A stretch of 8,133 nt of DNA from Paenibacillaceae bacterium UBA6304 (GCA_002439285.1 DJTQ01000358.1:2885-11017); one strand, 5' to 3'; positions 1-5,999 are shown, numbered from the stretch's first letter. Program-made: numbers and translations. Notes: generated by a model not told the origin, from the sequence alone.

Positions 1-317
1 GCGGCATGGGCAAGATGAAACAGATGAAGGACGTCAAGGTCGATGAGAAACAAATGGGCCGGGTGGAAGCCATCGTTCATTCTATGACCAAGCAGGAGAA
101 ACAAAATCCGGATATGATCAACCATAGCCGTCGCAAACGGATTGCCGCAGGAAGCGGGACTACGCTTGCGGATGTCAACCGCTTGATCAAACAATTTGAC
201 GAGATGCGCAGAATGATGAAGCAATTCTCGGATATGATGGGACCTAAAGGTAAAGGTTCGAAAATGATGAAACAGCTCGGCAAAGCGGGCAAAGGCATGA
301 GATTTCCATTCCGGTAA
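1..317 (+). CDS. ffh: Signal recognition particle protein Ffh, C-terminal part (5' truncated by window edge)
   Basis: This is the last ~105 codons of the SRP54-type GTPase that binds 4.5S/6S RNA and delivers signal-sequence-bearing ribosomes to FtsY at the membrane. Only the methionine-rich M domain is present; the NG GTPase domain lies upstream of the window. Seen directly: many Met residues in helical stretches, the motif [16 protein letters not shown] (the SRP RNA-binding helix-turn-helix typical of Ffh), then [17 protein letters not shown] and a basic, Met/Gly/Lys-rich tail ending in FPFR. The frame is open from base 3, so the ATG at 6 is an internal methionine and not the start. The stop TAA is at 315-317, 63 bases before rpsP. 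The ffh-rpsP adjacency is conserved in Bacilli, and no convincing promoter was seen between them, so co-transcription is likely. Confidence 0.96.
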   Translation, partial: GMGKMKQMKDVKVDEKQMGRVEAIVHSMTKQEKQNPDMINHSRRKRIAAGSGTTLADVNRLIKQFDEMRRMMKQFSDMMGPKGKGSKMMKQLGKAGKGMRFPFR

Positions 318-380
318 CAGGGTCTTACCTTGCCGGATGAAATATAAGCTTGGATTGACTTTTTAAAGGAGGTGAATTTC

Positions 381-653
381 GTGGCAGTTCGTATTCGTTT
401 GAAACGCATTGGTGCTCATAAAGCTCCTTTCTATCGTATCGTGGTGTCGAATTCCCGTTCCCCGCGTGACGGCCGTTTTATCGAGGAGATTGGTTTCTAC
501 AACCCGGTTGCACAACCGGCAGTAGTGAACATCGACGAAGAGAAAGCATTGAAATGGCTGCAAGACGGTGCACAAGCATCTGATACCGTTCGCAACTTGC
601 TTAGCAAAGCGGGCGTAATGAAGAAATTTCATGAGCTTAAGCAGCAGAAATAA
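381..653 (+). CDS. rpsP: 30S ribosomal protein bS16
   Basis: Small-subunit ribosomal protein bS16, which binds 16S rRNA in the 5' domain and helps assembly of the 30S body. The 90-residue product begins [20 protein letters not shown], the classic S16 N-terminus, followed by [22 protein letters not shown], which is diagnostic of the family. Its length equals the usual Bacillus length. The start is GTG at 381: AAAGGAGGTGA at 365-375 is an almost ideal Shine-Dalgarno at proper spacing. The upstream in-frame GTG at 372 lies inside that Shine-Dalgarno and would add MNF, so it is rejected. The gene is followed after 22 bases by khpA, and the two are almost certainly co-transcribed. Confidence 0.98.
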   Translation: MAVRIRLKRIGAHKAPFYRIVVSNSRSPRDGRFIEEIGFYNPVAQPAVVNIDEEKALKWLQDGAQASDTVRNLLSKAGVMKKFHELKQQK

Positions 654-675
654 TTGCTGATTCGGAGGGTCTCAT

Positions 676-906
676 ATGGAACAATTAGTCGGCGTTATTG
701 CGAAGGCTCTTGTTGATCATCCGGACGATGTCCGTGTGGAAGTCGTGGAGAAAGAACATCTGATTGTGTATGAACTTTCCGTACATCCCGATGATGTAGG
801 TAAAGTGATCGGCAAGCAGGGAAGAATCGCCAAGGCGCTCCGCACGGTTGTAGCATCGGCAGCCGTTAAGATGGATAAGCGGGTTACCGTGGACATTCTG
901 TCTTAA
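676..906 (+). CDS. khpA: KH-domain RNA-binding protein KhpA (YlqC family)
   Basis: A 76-residue single KH-domain protein of the YlqC/KhpA family (UPF0109). In Firmicutes KhpA pairs with KhpB (Jag/EloR) and binds RNA; in streptococci the pair affects cell elongation and division. That role is family knowledge and is not visible here. Seen directly: an N-terminal helix (MEQLVGVIAKALVDHPDDV), a strand, then the KH signature VGKVIGKQGRIAKALR, with the GxxG loop as GKQG at residues 46-49. The C-terminal strand (RVTVDILS) completes the fold. The length is typical of the family. GGAGGGT at 664-670 sits 5 bases before the ATG. The rpsP-khpA pairing is the standard order in Bacilli. A hairpin follows immediately at 912-953. 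Confidence 0.95.
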   Translation: MEQLVGVIAKALVDHPDDVRVEVVEKEHLIVYELSVHPDDVGKVIGKQGRIAKALRTVVASAAVKMDKRVTVDILS

Positions 907-911
907 AGATA

Positions 912-953
912 TACGAAAGAGGGTTAGGATGTTTGTCCTAACCCTTTTTCGTA
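912..953 (+). terminator. Long symmetric hairpin terminator after khpA
   Basis: Arms 912-929 and 936-953 form an 18-bp stem with one G-U pair and a 6-base loop (930-935). The core GGGTTAGGA/TCCTAACCC is perfect. The base of the stem holds A-rich and T-rich runs (GAAAGA / TTTTTC), so it resembles an intrinsic terminator on either strand. The T tract is only five bases and is followed by C. Partial read-through into the gene at 978 is likely, since no separate promoter fits in the 24-base gap. Confidence 0.75.
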
Positions 954-977
954 CATGCTGAAGCTGGGGGAGACGGA

Positions 978-1613
978 ATGAAGAAGAAGTTTGGACTGTG
1001 GCAGTTGTTCAGTCTTGTGTTATTGGTCTGTTTACTGGTCAGTCTTTATTATAATTTCAAATGGTTACCTTATAAGAAGGCTCTGGACCAAAGTTATTCA
1101 GAGATGATGGACCAGTCTTTCGGCATTGGAATGGATGCCGCGCTGACGGAAACCGATATAGTGATCGAAAGCTTGAGAGCCCGCGCATCGGATGCTTCGG
1201 TGATGCATCATCTGGGTAGTTTGTCAGCAAATCTAAAAACGGTGGAGACCGCCTTCAGATCGCTGAATCCTGCTTTTGAAGCACGTGGGGCAACAACTTA
1301 TTTGATGTACAATATAATGACGGATTATTATAACTTTGTCCGACAAGATATTGCCGTAGAAATTAATAATCACATTTTGGATAACGATCAGGGACGCAAT
1401 GAGATGATCAGGGCCATGGAGATGATGCGAGAAGATCTTGCCGAGCTGCATCGGCAGTTTCCAGGGGATGAGGTTAAGTTGTGGAAGCCTACCCGATTGG
1501 AAGCGGAATGGTGGGAGATGTTTCATAACATAGCATTGCGCAATGATCAACTTGATTTATATGAACGGATGAACGATAAATATGGCTTTGATGCGAATGA
1601 TAACGCTTCGTAG
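978..1613 (+). CDS. Unrecognised membrane-anchored protein in the ylqD position
   Basis: A 211-residue protein that I do not recognise as any named family. It starts with MKKK and a hydrophobic segment at about residues 6-26 (LWQLFSLVLLVCLLVSLYY), which looks like an uncleaved N-terminal anchor or signal-anchor. The remaining ~180 residues would then lie outside the cytoplasmic membrane. They are predicted mostly helical and mixed-charge, with a Met-rich stretch (RNEMIRAMEMMREDLAELHRQF, about 140-160) and aromatic positions WKPTRLEAEWWEMF near 170-182. No catalytic motif or metal-binding pattern is evident. The start is supported by GGGGGAG at 966-972 with a 5-base gap. It lies directly upstream of rimM (stop TAG, then 30 bases to the rimM ATG), so translation may be coupled. 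Bacillus subtilis has the unrelated, smaller ylqD in this slot. Confidence 0.85.
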   Translation: MKKKFGLWQLFSLVLLVCLLVSLYYNFKWLPYKKALDQSYSEMMDQSFGIGMDAALTETDIVIESLRARASDASVMHHLGSLSANLKTVETAFRSLNPAFEARGATTYLMYNIMTDYYNFVRQDIAVEINNHILDNDQGRNEMIRAMEMMREDLAELHRQFPGDEVKLWKPTRLEAEWWEMFHNIALRNDQLDLYERMNDKYGFDANDNAS

Positions 1614-1643
1614 ATGAAGTCTGATCAGCGCTGGGAGGTAATT

Positions 1644-2162
1644 ATGTCAGAATCATTATTGTCAGTAGGTAAAATAGTAAATACGCACGGGATTCGCGGT
1701 GAATTGAAAGTGTTACTTCAAACGGATTTTCCTGAGGTGCGTTTTGCGCCGAAGGCAAAGCTGTTGATGGCGCACCCTGAACGGAGCGAGCAGATCACGG
1801 TAACAGTGGTTGCTGCACGTCCGTATAAACAGATGTACATTGTTAAGTTTAATGAGTTCGAAAATATCAATGAAGTTGAAAAGTTTAAAGGTTTTGAGTT
1901 AAAAGTACCTAAAGAAAATTCCGTAGAACTTCCGGAAAATGAGTACTATTTTCACGAAATCATCGGTTGCCGCGTTGTGAATGAAGCAGGCGAAGAAATC
2001 GGGGTTATCGAGGAAATATTACGACCGGGGGCTAATGATGTATGGGTAGTTAAACTCCCGACACGCAAGGAATTGCTGCTGCCTGTTATCGATGACGTGG
2101 TGCTGGATGTGGATATAAAGGCTAAACTGGTCAAGATCCACTTGATGGAAGGGCTGCTATAA
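1644..2162 (+). CDS. rimM: Ribosome maturation factor RimM
   Basis: A 172-residue 16S rRNA processing and assembly factor that binds ribosomal protein uS19 and helps mature the 30S head. Seen directly: the N-terminal RimM beta-barrel begins [20 protein letters not shown] (residues 5-24), the family hallmark. The C-terminal PRC-barrel runs from about 97, with [18 protein letters not shown], the NDVW motif at 131-134 and [11 protein letters not shown] at 143-153. The length is like that of Bacillus RimM (about 174). The ATG at 1644 is chosen because GGGAGG at 1633-1638 precedes it by 5 bases. The in-frame ATG at 1614 abuts the previous stop, lacks its own Shine-Dalgarno, and would add ten residues not typical of the family. 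The stop is 2 bases before trmD, which indicates tight coupling. Confidence 0.97.
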   Translation: MSESLLSVGKIVNTHGIRGELKVLLQTDFPEVRFAPKAKLLMAHPERSEQITVTVVAARPYKQMYIVKFNEFENINEVEKFKGFELKVPKENSVELPENEYYFHEIIGCRVVNEAGEEIGVIEEILRPGANDVWVVKLPTRKELLLPVIDDVVLDVDIKAKLVKIHLMEGLL

Positions 2163-2164
2163 CG

Positions 2165-2983
2165 ATGCGAATGGATGTATTAACCCTATTCCCGGAAATG
2201 TTCGATGGGGTATTTCACAGCAGCATTCTCGGAAAAGCCCAGGAGAAGGGGATTGTTGCCTTACATGCAGTCAATTTCCGGGATTACGCCGGAAACAAGC
2301 ATGGAACCGTCGATGACACGCCCTATGGAGGCGGAGGCGGTATGGTACTTAAGCCGGAACCGATATTCCGGGCTGTCGAGGATTTGTTGTCCGAGAGCAA
2401 TGAAAGAACAAGTGAACGGTTCACTGGTCCGGATAGCTCAGCTGATTCAGCAGATGGTGCAGGTGCTGAAGGTACAAGTCCGTCCTCACGTCCCCCCCGC
2501 ATCATTCTGATGTGTCCCCAAGGGGAGCCGTTCTCTCAGCGGAAGGCTGAGGAATTGGCTGGTGAGGATCATTTGATTTTTATTTGCGGCCACTATGAAG
2601 GTTACGATGAGAGAATCCGGGAGCATTTAGTGACGGATGAGCTATCGATTGGCGATTATGTCTTGACCGGGGGGGAACTTCCGGCCATGGTCATTATTGA
2701 CAGCATTACTCGGCTCTTGCCTGGTGTGCTGGGGAATGAAATGAGCGCGGTAACCGATTCGTTCAGCACCGGATTATTGGAATATCCGCATTATACCCGT
2801 CCGGCCGAATTTCGCGGCTGGAAGGTACCGGATATCCTACTCAGCGGTCATCATGCCAACGTCTCCGACTGGAGGCGTAAAGAAGCGTTGCGCCGTACTT
2901 GGCTCCGCCGTCCGGATTTGTTGGCCACGCTGGATTTATCCCCGAAGGATTTAAAATGGCTTGAGGAATTTCGGTGTGAGTGA
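2165..2983 (+). CDS. trmD: tRNA (guanine-N1)-methyltransferase TrmD with an extra low-complexity loop
   Basis: SPOUT-family enzyme that uses S-adenosylmethionine to make m1G37 next to the anticodon, preventing +1 frameshifting; it is normally essential. At 272 residues it is about 29 longer than Bacillus TrmD (about 243). Seen directly: [28 protein letters not shown] (residues 50-66), [10 protein letters not shown] (114-123), HYEGYDERI (143-151), [15 protein letters not shown] (161-175, the trefoil-knot SAM pocket), [16 protein letters not shown] (198-213, with the conserved Asp198) and [14 protein letters not shown]. All core motifs are intact. The extra length is a Ser/Ala/Gly/Asp-rich stretch at about residues 76-108, between the first module and the knot. 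GGAAGGG at 2147-2153 best fits the ATG at 2165; an ATG at 2171 is an alternative start. Confidence 0.97.
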   Translation: MRMDVLTLFPEMFDGVFHSSILGKAQEKGIVALHAVNFRDYAGNKHGTVDDTPYGGGGGMVLKPEPIFRAVEDLLSESNERTSERFTGPDSSADSADGAGAEGTSPSSRPPRIILMCPQGEPFSQRKAEELAGEDHLIFICGHYEGYDERIREHLVTDELSIGDYVLTGGELPAMVIIDSITRLLPGVLGNEMSAVTDSFSTGLLEYPHYTRPAEFRGWKVPDILLSGHHANVSDWRRKEALRRTWLRRPDLLATLDLSPKDLKWLEEFRCE

Positions 2984-3039
2984 GGCAGAATAATTAAGCC
3001 AATGCTATAGAGTAGAATGCGATTAAAAGAACCGACAGG

Positions 3040-3070
3040 AAGAACCACGGCCCGGCTGTGGTTCTTTTTA
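3040..3070 (+). terminator. Intrinsic terminator of the rimM-trmD unit
   Basis: AAGAACCAC at 3040-3048 pairs perfectly with GTGGTTCTT at 3058-3066. The inner part can extend with G-U and G-C pairs around CCCGG. A U-rich tract (TTCTTTTTATTG) follows. It lies 57 bases after the trmD stop and is a clear rho-independent terminator. Confidence 0.88.
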
Positions 3071-3259
3071 TTGTTTAGAGGAGAGAATAGAGTATAGAAA
3101 ATCCCCCCCTGAAAAGTTTTGCCAAATATTTCACGTTATCTCAGAAGAAGAATATGCTGTGATTAATATGATGAAACCGTCTGCGGAATTCGTAATGATT
3201 CGGCGGCTACGGCCAATTTAATCATGTTTTTTCTTCTGATTTTTTTGCGAGGTGGAGGT

Positions 3260-3289
3260 GCATTCGGTTTTGCGGTTCAGGGAAATATA
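3260..3289 (+). promoter_or_regulatory. Possible forespore (sigma-F/G-like) promoter upstream of the small ORFs
   Basis: GCATT at 3260-3264, a 15-base spacer and GGGAAATATA at 3280-3289 resemble the sigma-F consensus (GYWTA, 15 bases, GGNRANAHTR), with one mismatch in each element. It would start a transcript about 120 bases before the small ORF at 3417. No better sigma-A promoter was seen in this stretch. The match is weak enough to be chance. Confidence 0.25.
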
Positions 3290-3416
3290 GGACAGTATTG
3301 TCTGCAAAATCAGAACTTGGAGACAGAAATTTATTTAAGTTAGGTGCATTTTCTGGGGAACGGGGTAATAAGTAGATAGCAAGATTAATGACCTGTTGAT
3401 TGTGTAGGAGGCAAGA

Positions 3417-3545
3417 ATGGATATGGAACAACAACAAGAGACATCAGAACTGCAAGCTCAGCATCAGCAAGAAGATATACAACGGGATGATGAACGTATG
3501 TTGACGGTTGACGATATCTTAGCGTTTTATGCCGGCCGGCACTAG
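3417..3545 (+). CDS. Small ORF 1: 42-residue acidic, Gln-rich peptide of unknown function
   Basis: A 42-codon reading frame that I cannot assign to a family. The N-terminal half is rich in Gln and Glu (MDMEQQQETSELQAQHQQED). The C-terminal half is a more structured-looking segment, ERMLTVDDILAFYAGRH, which resembles a short amphipathic helix. There is no signal peptide or membrane segment, so a cytoplasmic product is likely. The main evidence for a real gene is AGGAGG at 3406-3411 placed 5 bases before the ATG, in an otherwise AT-rich region, together with a second small ORF with its own strong site just downstream and a terminator at the end. It stops with TAG (3543-3545). The next small ORF is in the same frame 27 bases on. 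Regulation by the weak promoter-like element at 3260 is speculative. Confidence 0.6.
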   Translation: MDMEQQQETSELQAQHQQEDIQRDDERMLTVDDILAFYAGRH

Positions 3546-3572
3546 CGAGCTCTCCCAAAGGAGGTTATCATC

Positions 3573-3644
3573 ATGATGGGTTATTTAATTGATCCGCTTG
3601 AAACGGAGCAGGAATTGTTAAGCGAGGTATTGCCTTACGAATAG
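3573..3644 (+). CDS. Small ORF 2: 23-residue acidic peptide of unknown function
   Basis: A 23-codon reading frame, MMGYLIDPLETEQELLSEV followed by LPYE, with no family I recognise. It is acidic, with no basic residue, and could form one helix (ETEQELLSEVL). AAAGGAGGT at 3557-3565 is an almost perfect anti-Shine-Dalgarno match, 8 bases before the ATG at 3573 (an ATG at 3576 is also possible). That is unusually strong for a chance event. The frame is the same as small ORF 1, with nine sense codons between the TAG and this ATG. Either there are two co-transcribed peptides, or one 75-codon frame is interrupted by an amber codon. A strong terminator follows about 70 bases later. Such short genes are usually missed by automatic annotation. 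Confidence 0.5.
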   Translation: MMGYLIDPLETEQELLSEVLPYE

Positions 3645-3715
3645 GGACTGGCGCCCGGCGTCGAGCTAACGTTATAACGAGTTCATTCACTTAATATCAA
3701 AATCGTTCAAGCGAT

Positions 3716-3762
3716 AAGATGATTTCTGGCTGCATCAGAATGCAGCGGAAGTCATCTTTTTT
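3716..3762 (+). terminator. Strong intrinsic terminator of the small-ORF unit
   Basis: Arm 3716-3734 pairs with 3741-3758 almost completely: AAGATGA..TGCTGCA-type arms with G-U pairs and one bulge around a 6-base loop. Six T residues follow (3757-3762). Its presence after the two small ORFs indicates that this interval is transcribed from left to right as a separate unit, since trmD is already terminated at 3040-3070. Confidence 0.88.
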
Positions 3763-3890
3763 AAATATTTTCTTCGCTTTTTGTACGGATGCTTAATAAT
3801 TAGGTATTCCTGGTTATATTATAGGAAAGAAGAAGTTCTAAACAACAGCGTAAAACGGAGTATCCCCCGCTCCGAAACGCATTAAATATC

Positions 3891-3919
3891 TTGCTATGCA
3901 TAAAGAAATGTGATAAGAT
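3891..3919 (+). promoter_or_regulatory. Sigma-A promoter of rplS
   Basis: TTGCTA (3891-3896) and TAAGAT (3914-3919) are separated by 17 bases, with a TG one base upstream of the -10 box (extended -10). Transcription would start near 3926-3927, just before the L19-type leader. The position and quality make it the best promoter in the window. Confidence 0.78.
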
Positions 3920-3926
3920 TTTCTTT

Positions 3927-4020
3927 GTTGTGAATTCGGTGGTCCGCTGCGGATGATGAAGGAAAACATGAGTTTTTCCGGAAGAGGCATGAACACCTGA
4001 GTGGAAGGAGGGAGTCATAG
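3927..4020 (+). ncRNA. Probable L19 (rplS) ribosomal protein leader
   Basis: About 94 bases of untranslated leader separate the predicted start site from rplS. Bacilli are known to carry an L19 leader RNA at this place, thought to let bL19 repress its own mRNA. Seen here: GGTG (3938-3941) can pair with CACC (3994-3997) to close a multi-hairpin structure. Inside it are a small stem TCCG-CTG-CGGA (3943-3953) and a hairpin GGAAAAC/GTTTTTCC with one bulged T (3961-3979). The leader ends in a strong Shine-Dalgarno (GGAAGGAGGGAG, 4003-4014). The assignment rests on position, length and foldability; I could not run a covariance model. Confidence 0.62.
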
Positions 4021-4365
4021 ATGAATATCGTTCAAGCGATTACGCAAGAACAACTTCGCAAAGATCTTCCGAGCTTTCGTCCTGGTGACACTTTAAAAGT
4101 GTTCGTAAAGGTTATTGAAGGAACTCGTGAACGTGTCCAATTGTTTGAAGGTGTTGTTATTAAGCGTCGTGGCGGCGGAATCAGCGAAACTTTTACAGTT
4201 CGTAAAATTTCGAACGGTGTAGGCGTGGAAAGAGCTTTCCCGCTTCATTCCCCGAAAATCGATAAAATCGAAGTGACTCGCCGTGGTAAAGTGCGTCGTG
4301 CGAAGCTGTACTATCTTCGTGAACTTCGCGGTAAAGCAGCGAGAATTAAAGAAGTACGTCGTTAA
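4021..4365 (+). CDS. rplS: 50S ribosomal protein bL19
   Basis: Large-subunit protein bL19, located at the interface between the 50S and 30S subunits. The 114-residue product shows the full family pattern: [59 protein letters not shown] (residues 40-59), [20 protein letters not shown] and the basic tail [18 protein letters not shown]. Length and motifs are as in Bacillus. The ATG at 4021 follows the GGAAGGAGGG sequence at proper spacing. The gene has its own promoter and a leader that is probably autoregulatory, so it is uncoupled from trmD by about 1 kb, unlike the compact arrangement in B. subtilis. A weak hairpin follows, allowing read-through into lepB. Confidence 0.98.
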   Translation: MNIVQAITQEQLRKDLPSFRPGDTLKVFVKVIEGTRERVQLFEGVVIKRRGGGISETFTVRKISNGVGVERAFPLHSPKIDKIEVTRRGKVRRAKLYYLRELRGKAARIKEVRR

Positions 4366-4381
4366 TTCATTAACGATCAGG

Positions 4382-4406
4382 GGGGCTTGGTTGAACAAGC
4401 CCCTTT
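4382..4406 (+). terminator. Weak terminator or processing hairpin between rplS and lepB
   Basis: GGGGCTTG (4382-4389) pairs perfectly with CAAGCCCC (4396-4403) around a 6-base loop. Only three T residues follow before ACTATTTTC, so termination is probably incomplete. It may set a lower level of lepB relative to rplS, because no clear promoter was seen in the 58 bases before lepB. Confidence 0.65.
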
Positions 4407-4464
4407 ACTATTTTCAAAAACATTGATTCATTACATATTCCTTCACAAAGAGAGGTCAGGATCC

Positions 4465-5088
4465 ATGGAGCATCAAGTTCAATCCGAGCAATCGGTCCCG
4501 TCGGAATCCCCGCAGGACCCGCCAAAGAAAGAAAAGAGCGAGGCGCTTGAATGGTTGAAGGCCATTGTTATCGCCGTCGTACTGGTTCTCCTGATTCGCT
4601 GGCTTTTCTTTGCACCGTTTATTGTTGACGGTCCATCGATGCAGCCTAATTTTCATACCGGGGAAAGAATTATTGTGAACAAAATCATTTACGATATTCG
4701 TGGTCCGAAGCATGGGGAAGTTGTCGTGTTCCATGTGCCGTCTGAAGGACGGGATTTTATTAAGCGGGTGATCGGAGTTCCGGGAGATACGGTTAAAGTC
4801 GAAGGCGATACGGTTACGGTCAATGGTCAAGTGGTCGAAGAGACATATATTCAAGAAGCCTTGAATGAAAAACATAACAATAATGAACTATACAATACAG
4901 AAGCCAATTTTCCGAATGAGCAGGTGACGGACGGTACGGTGCCGGATGGCTATGTTTTCGTGCTCGGGGACAATCGTTCCAATAGTACGGACAGCCGGAG
5001 GATCGGTTATGTACCTTACGGAGATATCATCGGGCGTGCCGATCTTGTGTTCTGGCCTCTGAAAGATATCGAATTTATTAAACATTAA
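4465..5088 (+). CDS. lepB: Type I signal peptidase (S26 family)
   Basis: Membrane serine protease that removes signal peptides from exported preproteins on the outer face of the membrane, using a Ser-Lys dyad. The 207-residue product has a charged, Pro/Glu/Ser-rich cytoplasmic N-terminus (1-31), one transmembrane helix (about 32-50), then box B FIVDGPSMQPNF with catalytic Ser58. Box D is GRDFIKRVIGVPGD with catalytic Lys100, and box E is GDNRSNSTDSRRIGYVP (168-184). The single anchor and size match the Gram-positive SipS-type. The frame is open upstream to a TTG at 4387, but that start lies inside the hairpin; the ATG at 4465, preceded by AGAGG and AGGA, gives the normal length. The gene lies between rplS and rbgA, probably sharing the transcript with rbgA (47-base gap). 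The region at about 125-160 (KHNNNELYNTEANFPNEQ) is the variable loop between boxes D and E. Confidence 0.96.
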   Translation: MEHQVQSEQSVPSESPQDPPKKEKSEALEWLKAIVIAVVLVLLIRWLFFAPFIVDGPSMQPNFHTGERIIVNKIIYDIRGPKHGEVVVFHVPSEGRDFIKRVIGVPGDTVKVEGDTVTVNGQVVEETYIQEALNEKHNNNELYNTEANFPNEQVTDGTVPDGYVFVLGDNRSNSTDSRRIGYVPYGDIIGRADLVFWPLKDIEFIKH

Positions 5089-5135
5089 AAGACATCCGGT
5101 TGGGGTGCCTAATCGGGAGCTAGAGGTGAAAAAGC

Positions 5136-5999
5136 ATGGCAATTCAATGGTTTCCCGGACACATGACCAAAGCGCGTCGTCAAATTCAGGAGAAGCTGAA
5201 ACTGATTGACGTGGTAATTGAGCTGGTGGATGCGCGGCTTCCTTTATCCAGCAGAAATCCGATGATCGATGAGATTTTACAAGGCAAACCTCGCTTGATC
5301 GTAATGAACAAATCGGATCTTGCCGATCCTTCGGTAACGAGACAGTGGATCGAATACTTTAAGCAAGAGGGCCATGTGGCCATTCAAGCGGATGCATCCA
5401 GCGGACAAGGGATTAAGGAAATTCCGCAAATGGCGAAGGAACTCATGAAGGAAAAGATTGAAAGACAGCTGGCGAAAGGGATTAATCCCCGGGCTGTTCG
5501 GGCGTTAATTGTCGGAATTCCGAACGTCGGCAAATCTACATTGATCAACCGCTTGGCAGGTCGCAATATTGCGGCTACGGGCGACCGTCCCGGTGTGACC
5601 AAGGGACAGCAATGGATTAAGGTAGGAACGGATATGGAGCTTCTCGATACTCCCGGAATTCTCTGGCCGAAATTCGAAGACCAGAATGTCGGATACCGTC
5701 TGGCGCTCACGGGTGCGATTCGTGAAGAAATTCTGAATGTAGAAGATATCGCCTTTTTCGGCGTGAAATATTTGGTGAAATATTACTGGGAGTCGTTTAA
5801 GGAGCGGTTTGATTTAAAAGAACAACCTCAGGATTTTGAAAACCCGGATGAAATTGTAGCCGTAATGGAGGCGATCGGACGCAAACGGGGTTGTATCGTT
5901 AGCGGCGGGCGCGTAGACCTCGAAAAAGCTTCGGGAATTCTGCTTCGCGAGCTTCGGGCCGGAAAACTGGGCAGATATACTTTGGAAGCTCCTTATTGA
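5136..5999 (+). CDS. rbgA: Ribosome biogenesis GTPase RbgA (YlqF)
   Basis: Circularly permuted GTPase needed for a late step of 50S assembly, acting before bL36, bL27 and uL16 join; in B. subtilis it is essential. The G motifs appear in the permuted order: G4 NKSD at 58-61, G5-like DASSG at 86-90, G1 GIPNVGKST at 127-135, G2 region GVTKG at 153-157 and G3 DTPG at 171-174. The N-terminal [10 protein letters not shown] holds His9, the residue implicated in catalysis in B. subtilis RbgA. The C-terminal ANTAR-like helical domain follows (about 200-287). The length of 287 compares with 282 in B. subtilis. The start ATG at 5136 follows AGAGGTG at 5122-5128. It lies 47 bases after lepB with no terminator between, so co-transcription is likely, and a perfect terminator follows. 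Confidence 0.98.
   Translation: MAIQWFPGHMTKARRQIQEKLKLIDVVIELVDARLPLSSRNPMIDEILQGKPRLIVMNKSDLADPSVTRQWIEYFKQEGHVAIQADASSGQGIKEIPQMAKELMKEKIERQLAKGINPRAVRALIVGIPNVGKSTLINRLAGRNIAATGDRPGVTKGQQWIKVGTDMELLDTPGILWPKFEDQNVGYRLALTGAIREEILNVEDIAFFGVKYLVKYYWESFKERFDLKEQPQDFENPDEIVAVMEAIGRKRGCIVSGGRVDLEKASGILLRELRAGKLGRYTLEAPY

Larger units (their letters stand above)
2984..3416. other. Intergenic region after trmD, no credible large gene
   Basis: These 433 bases hold the trmD-side terminator at 3040-3070 and then about 345 AT-leaning bases without a convincing gene. The only sizeable reading frame in it (minus strand, 3222-3437) encodes a composition typical of chance. The 8-mer GGTGCATT occurs twice (3257-3264 and 3343-3350). 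There is a possible forespore-type promoter at 3260-3289 and a short near-palindrome GACAGTATTGTC at 3291-3302. No tRNA, T-box or known riboswitch signature was seen. Confidence 0.6.
3645..4020. other. Intergenic region between small ORF 2 and rplS
   Basis: These 376 bases contain no protein gene that I can support. They hold the terminator at 3716-3762, an imperfect hairpin at 3848-3880, the rplS promoter at 3891-3919 and the L19-type leader at about 3927-4020. The minus-strand frame at 3800-4018 has no ribosome binding site and runs against these signals. Confidence 0.7.

Noticed and set aside
372..380. Earlier GTG start for rpsP giving an MNF extension
   Set aside because: That GTG is part of the AAAGGAGGTGA Shine-Dalgarno; the GTG at 381 gives the normal bS16 N-terminus.
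2205..2510. A 101-codon + strand frame inside trmD
   Set aside because: It is a shifted-frame shadow of trmD, whose own frame carries all conserved motifs on both sides.
3222..3437. A 71-codon minus-strand frame in the trmD-rplS gap
   Set aside because: It has no credible ribosome binding site, no family resemblance, and opposes the small-ORF unit, which has good translation signals.
3805..3820. Second possible promoter with TATTCC or TATATT as -10
   Set aside because: The matching -35 elements are weak and the TTGCTA-N17-TAAGAT promoter at 3891-3919 is much better placed for the rplS leader.
4387..4464. N-terminal extension of the signal peptidase from a TTG
   Set aside because: The TTG lies in the hairpin after rplS and the extension is not family-like; the ATG at 4465 gives a normal SipS-type protein.
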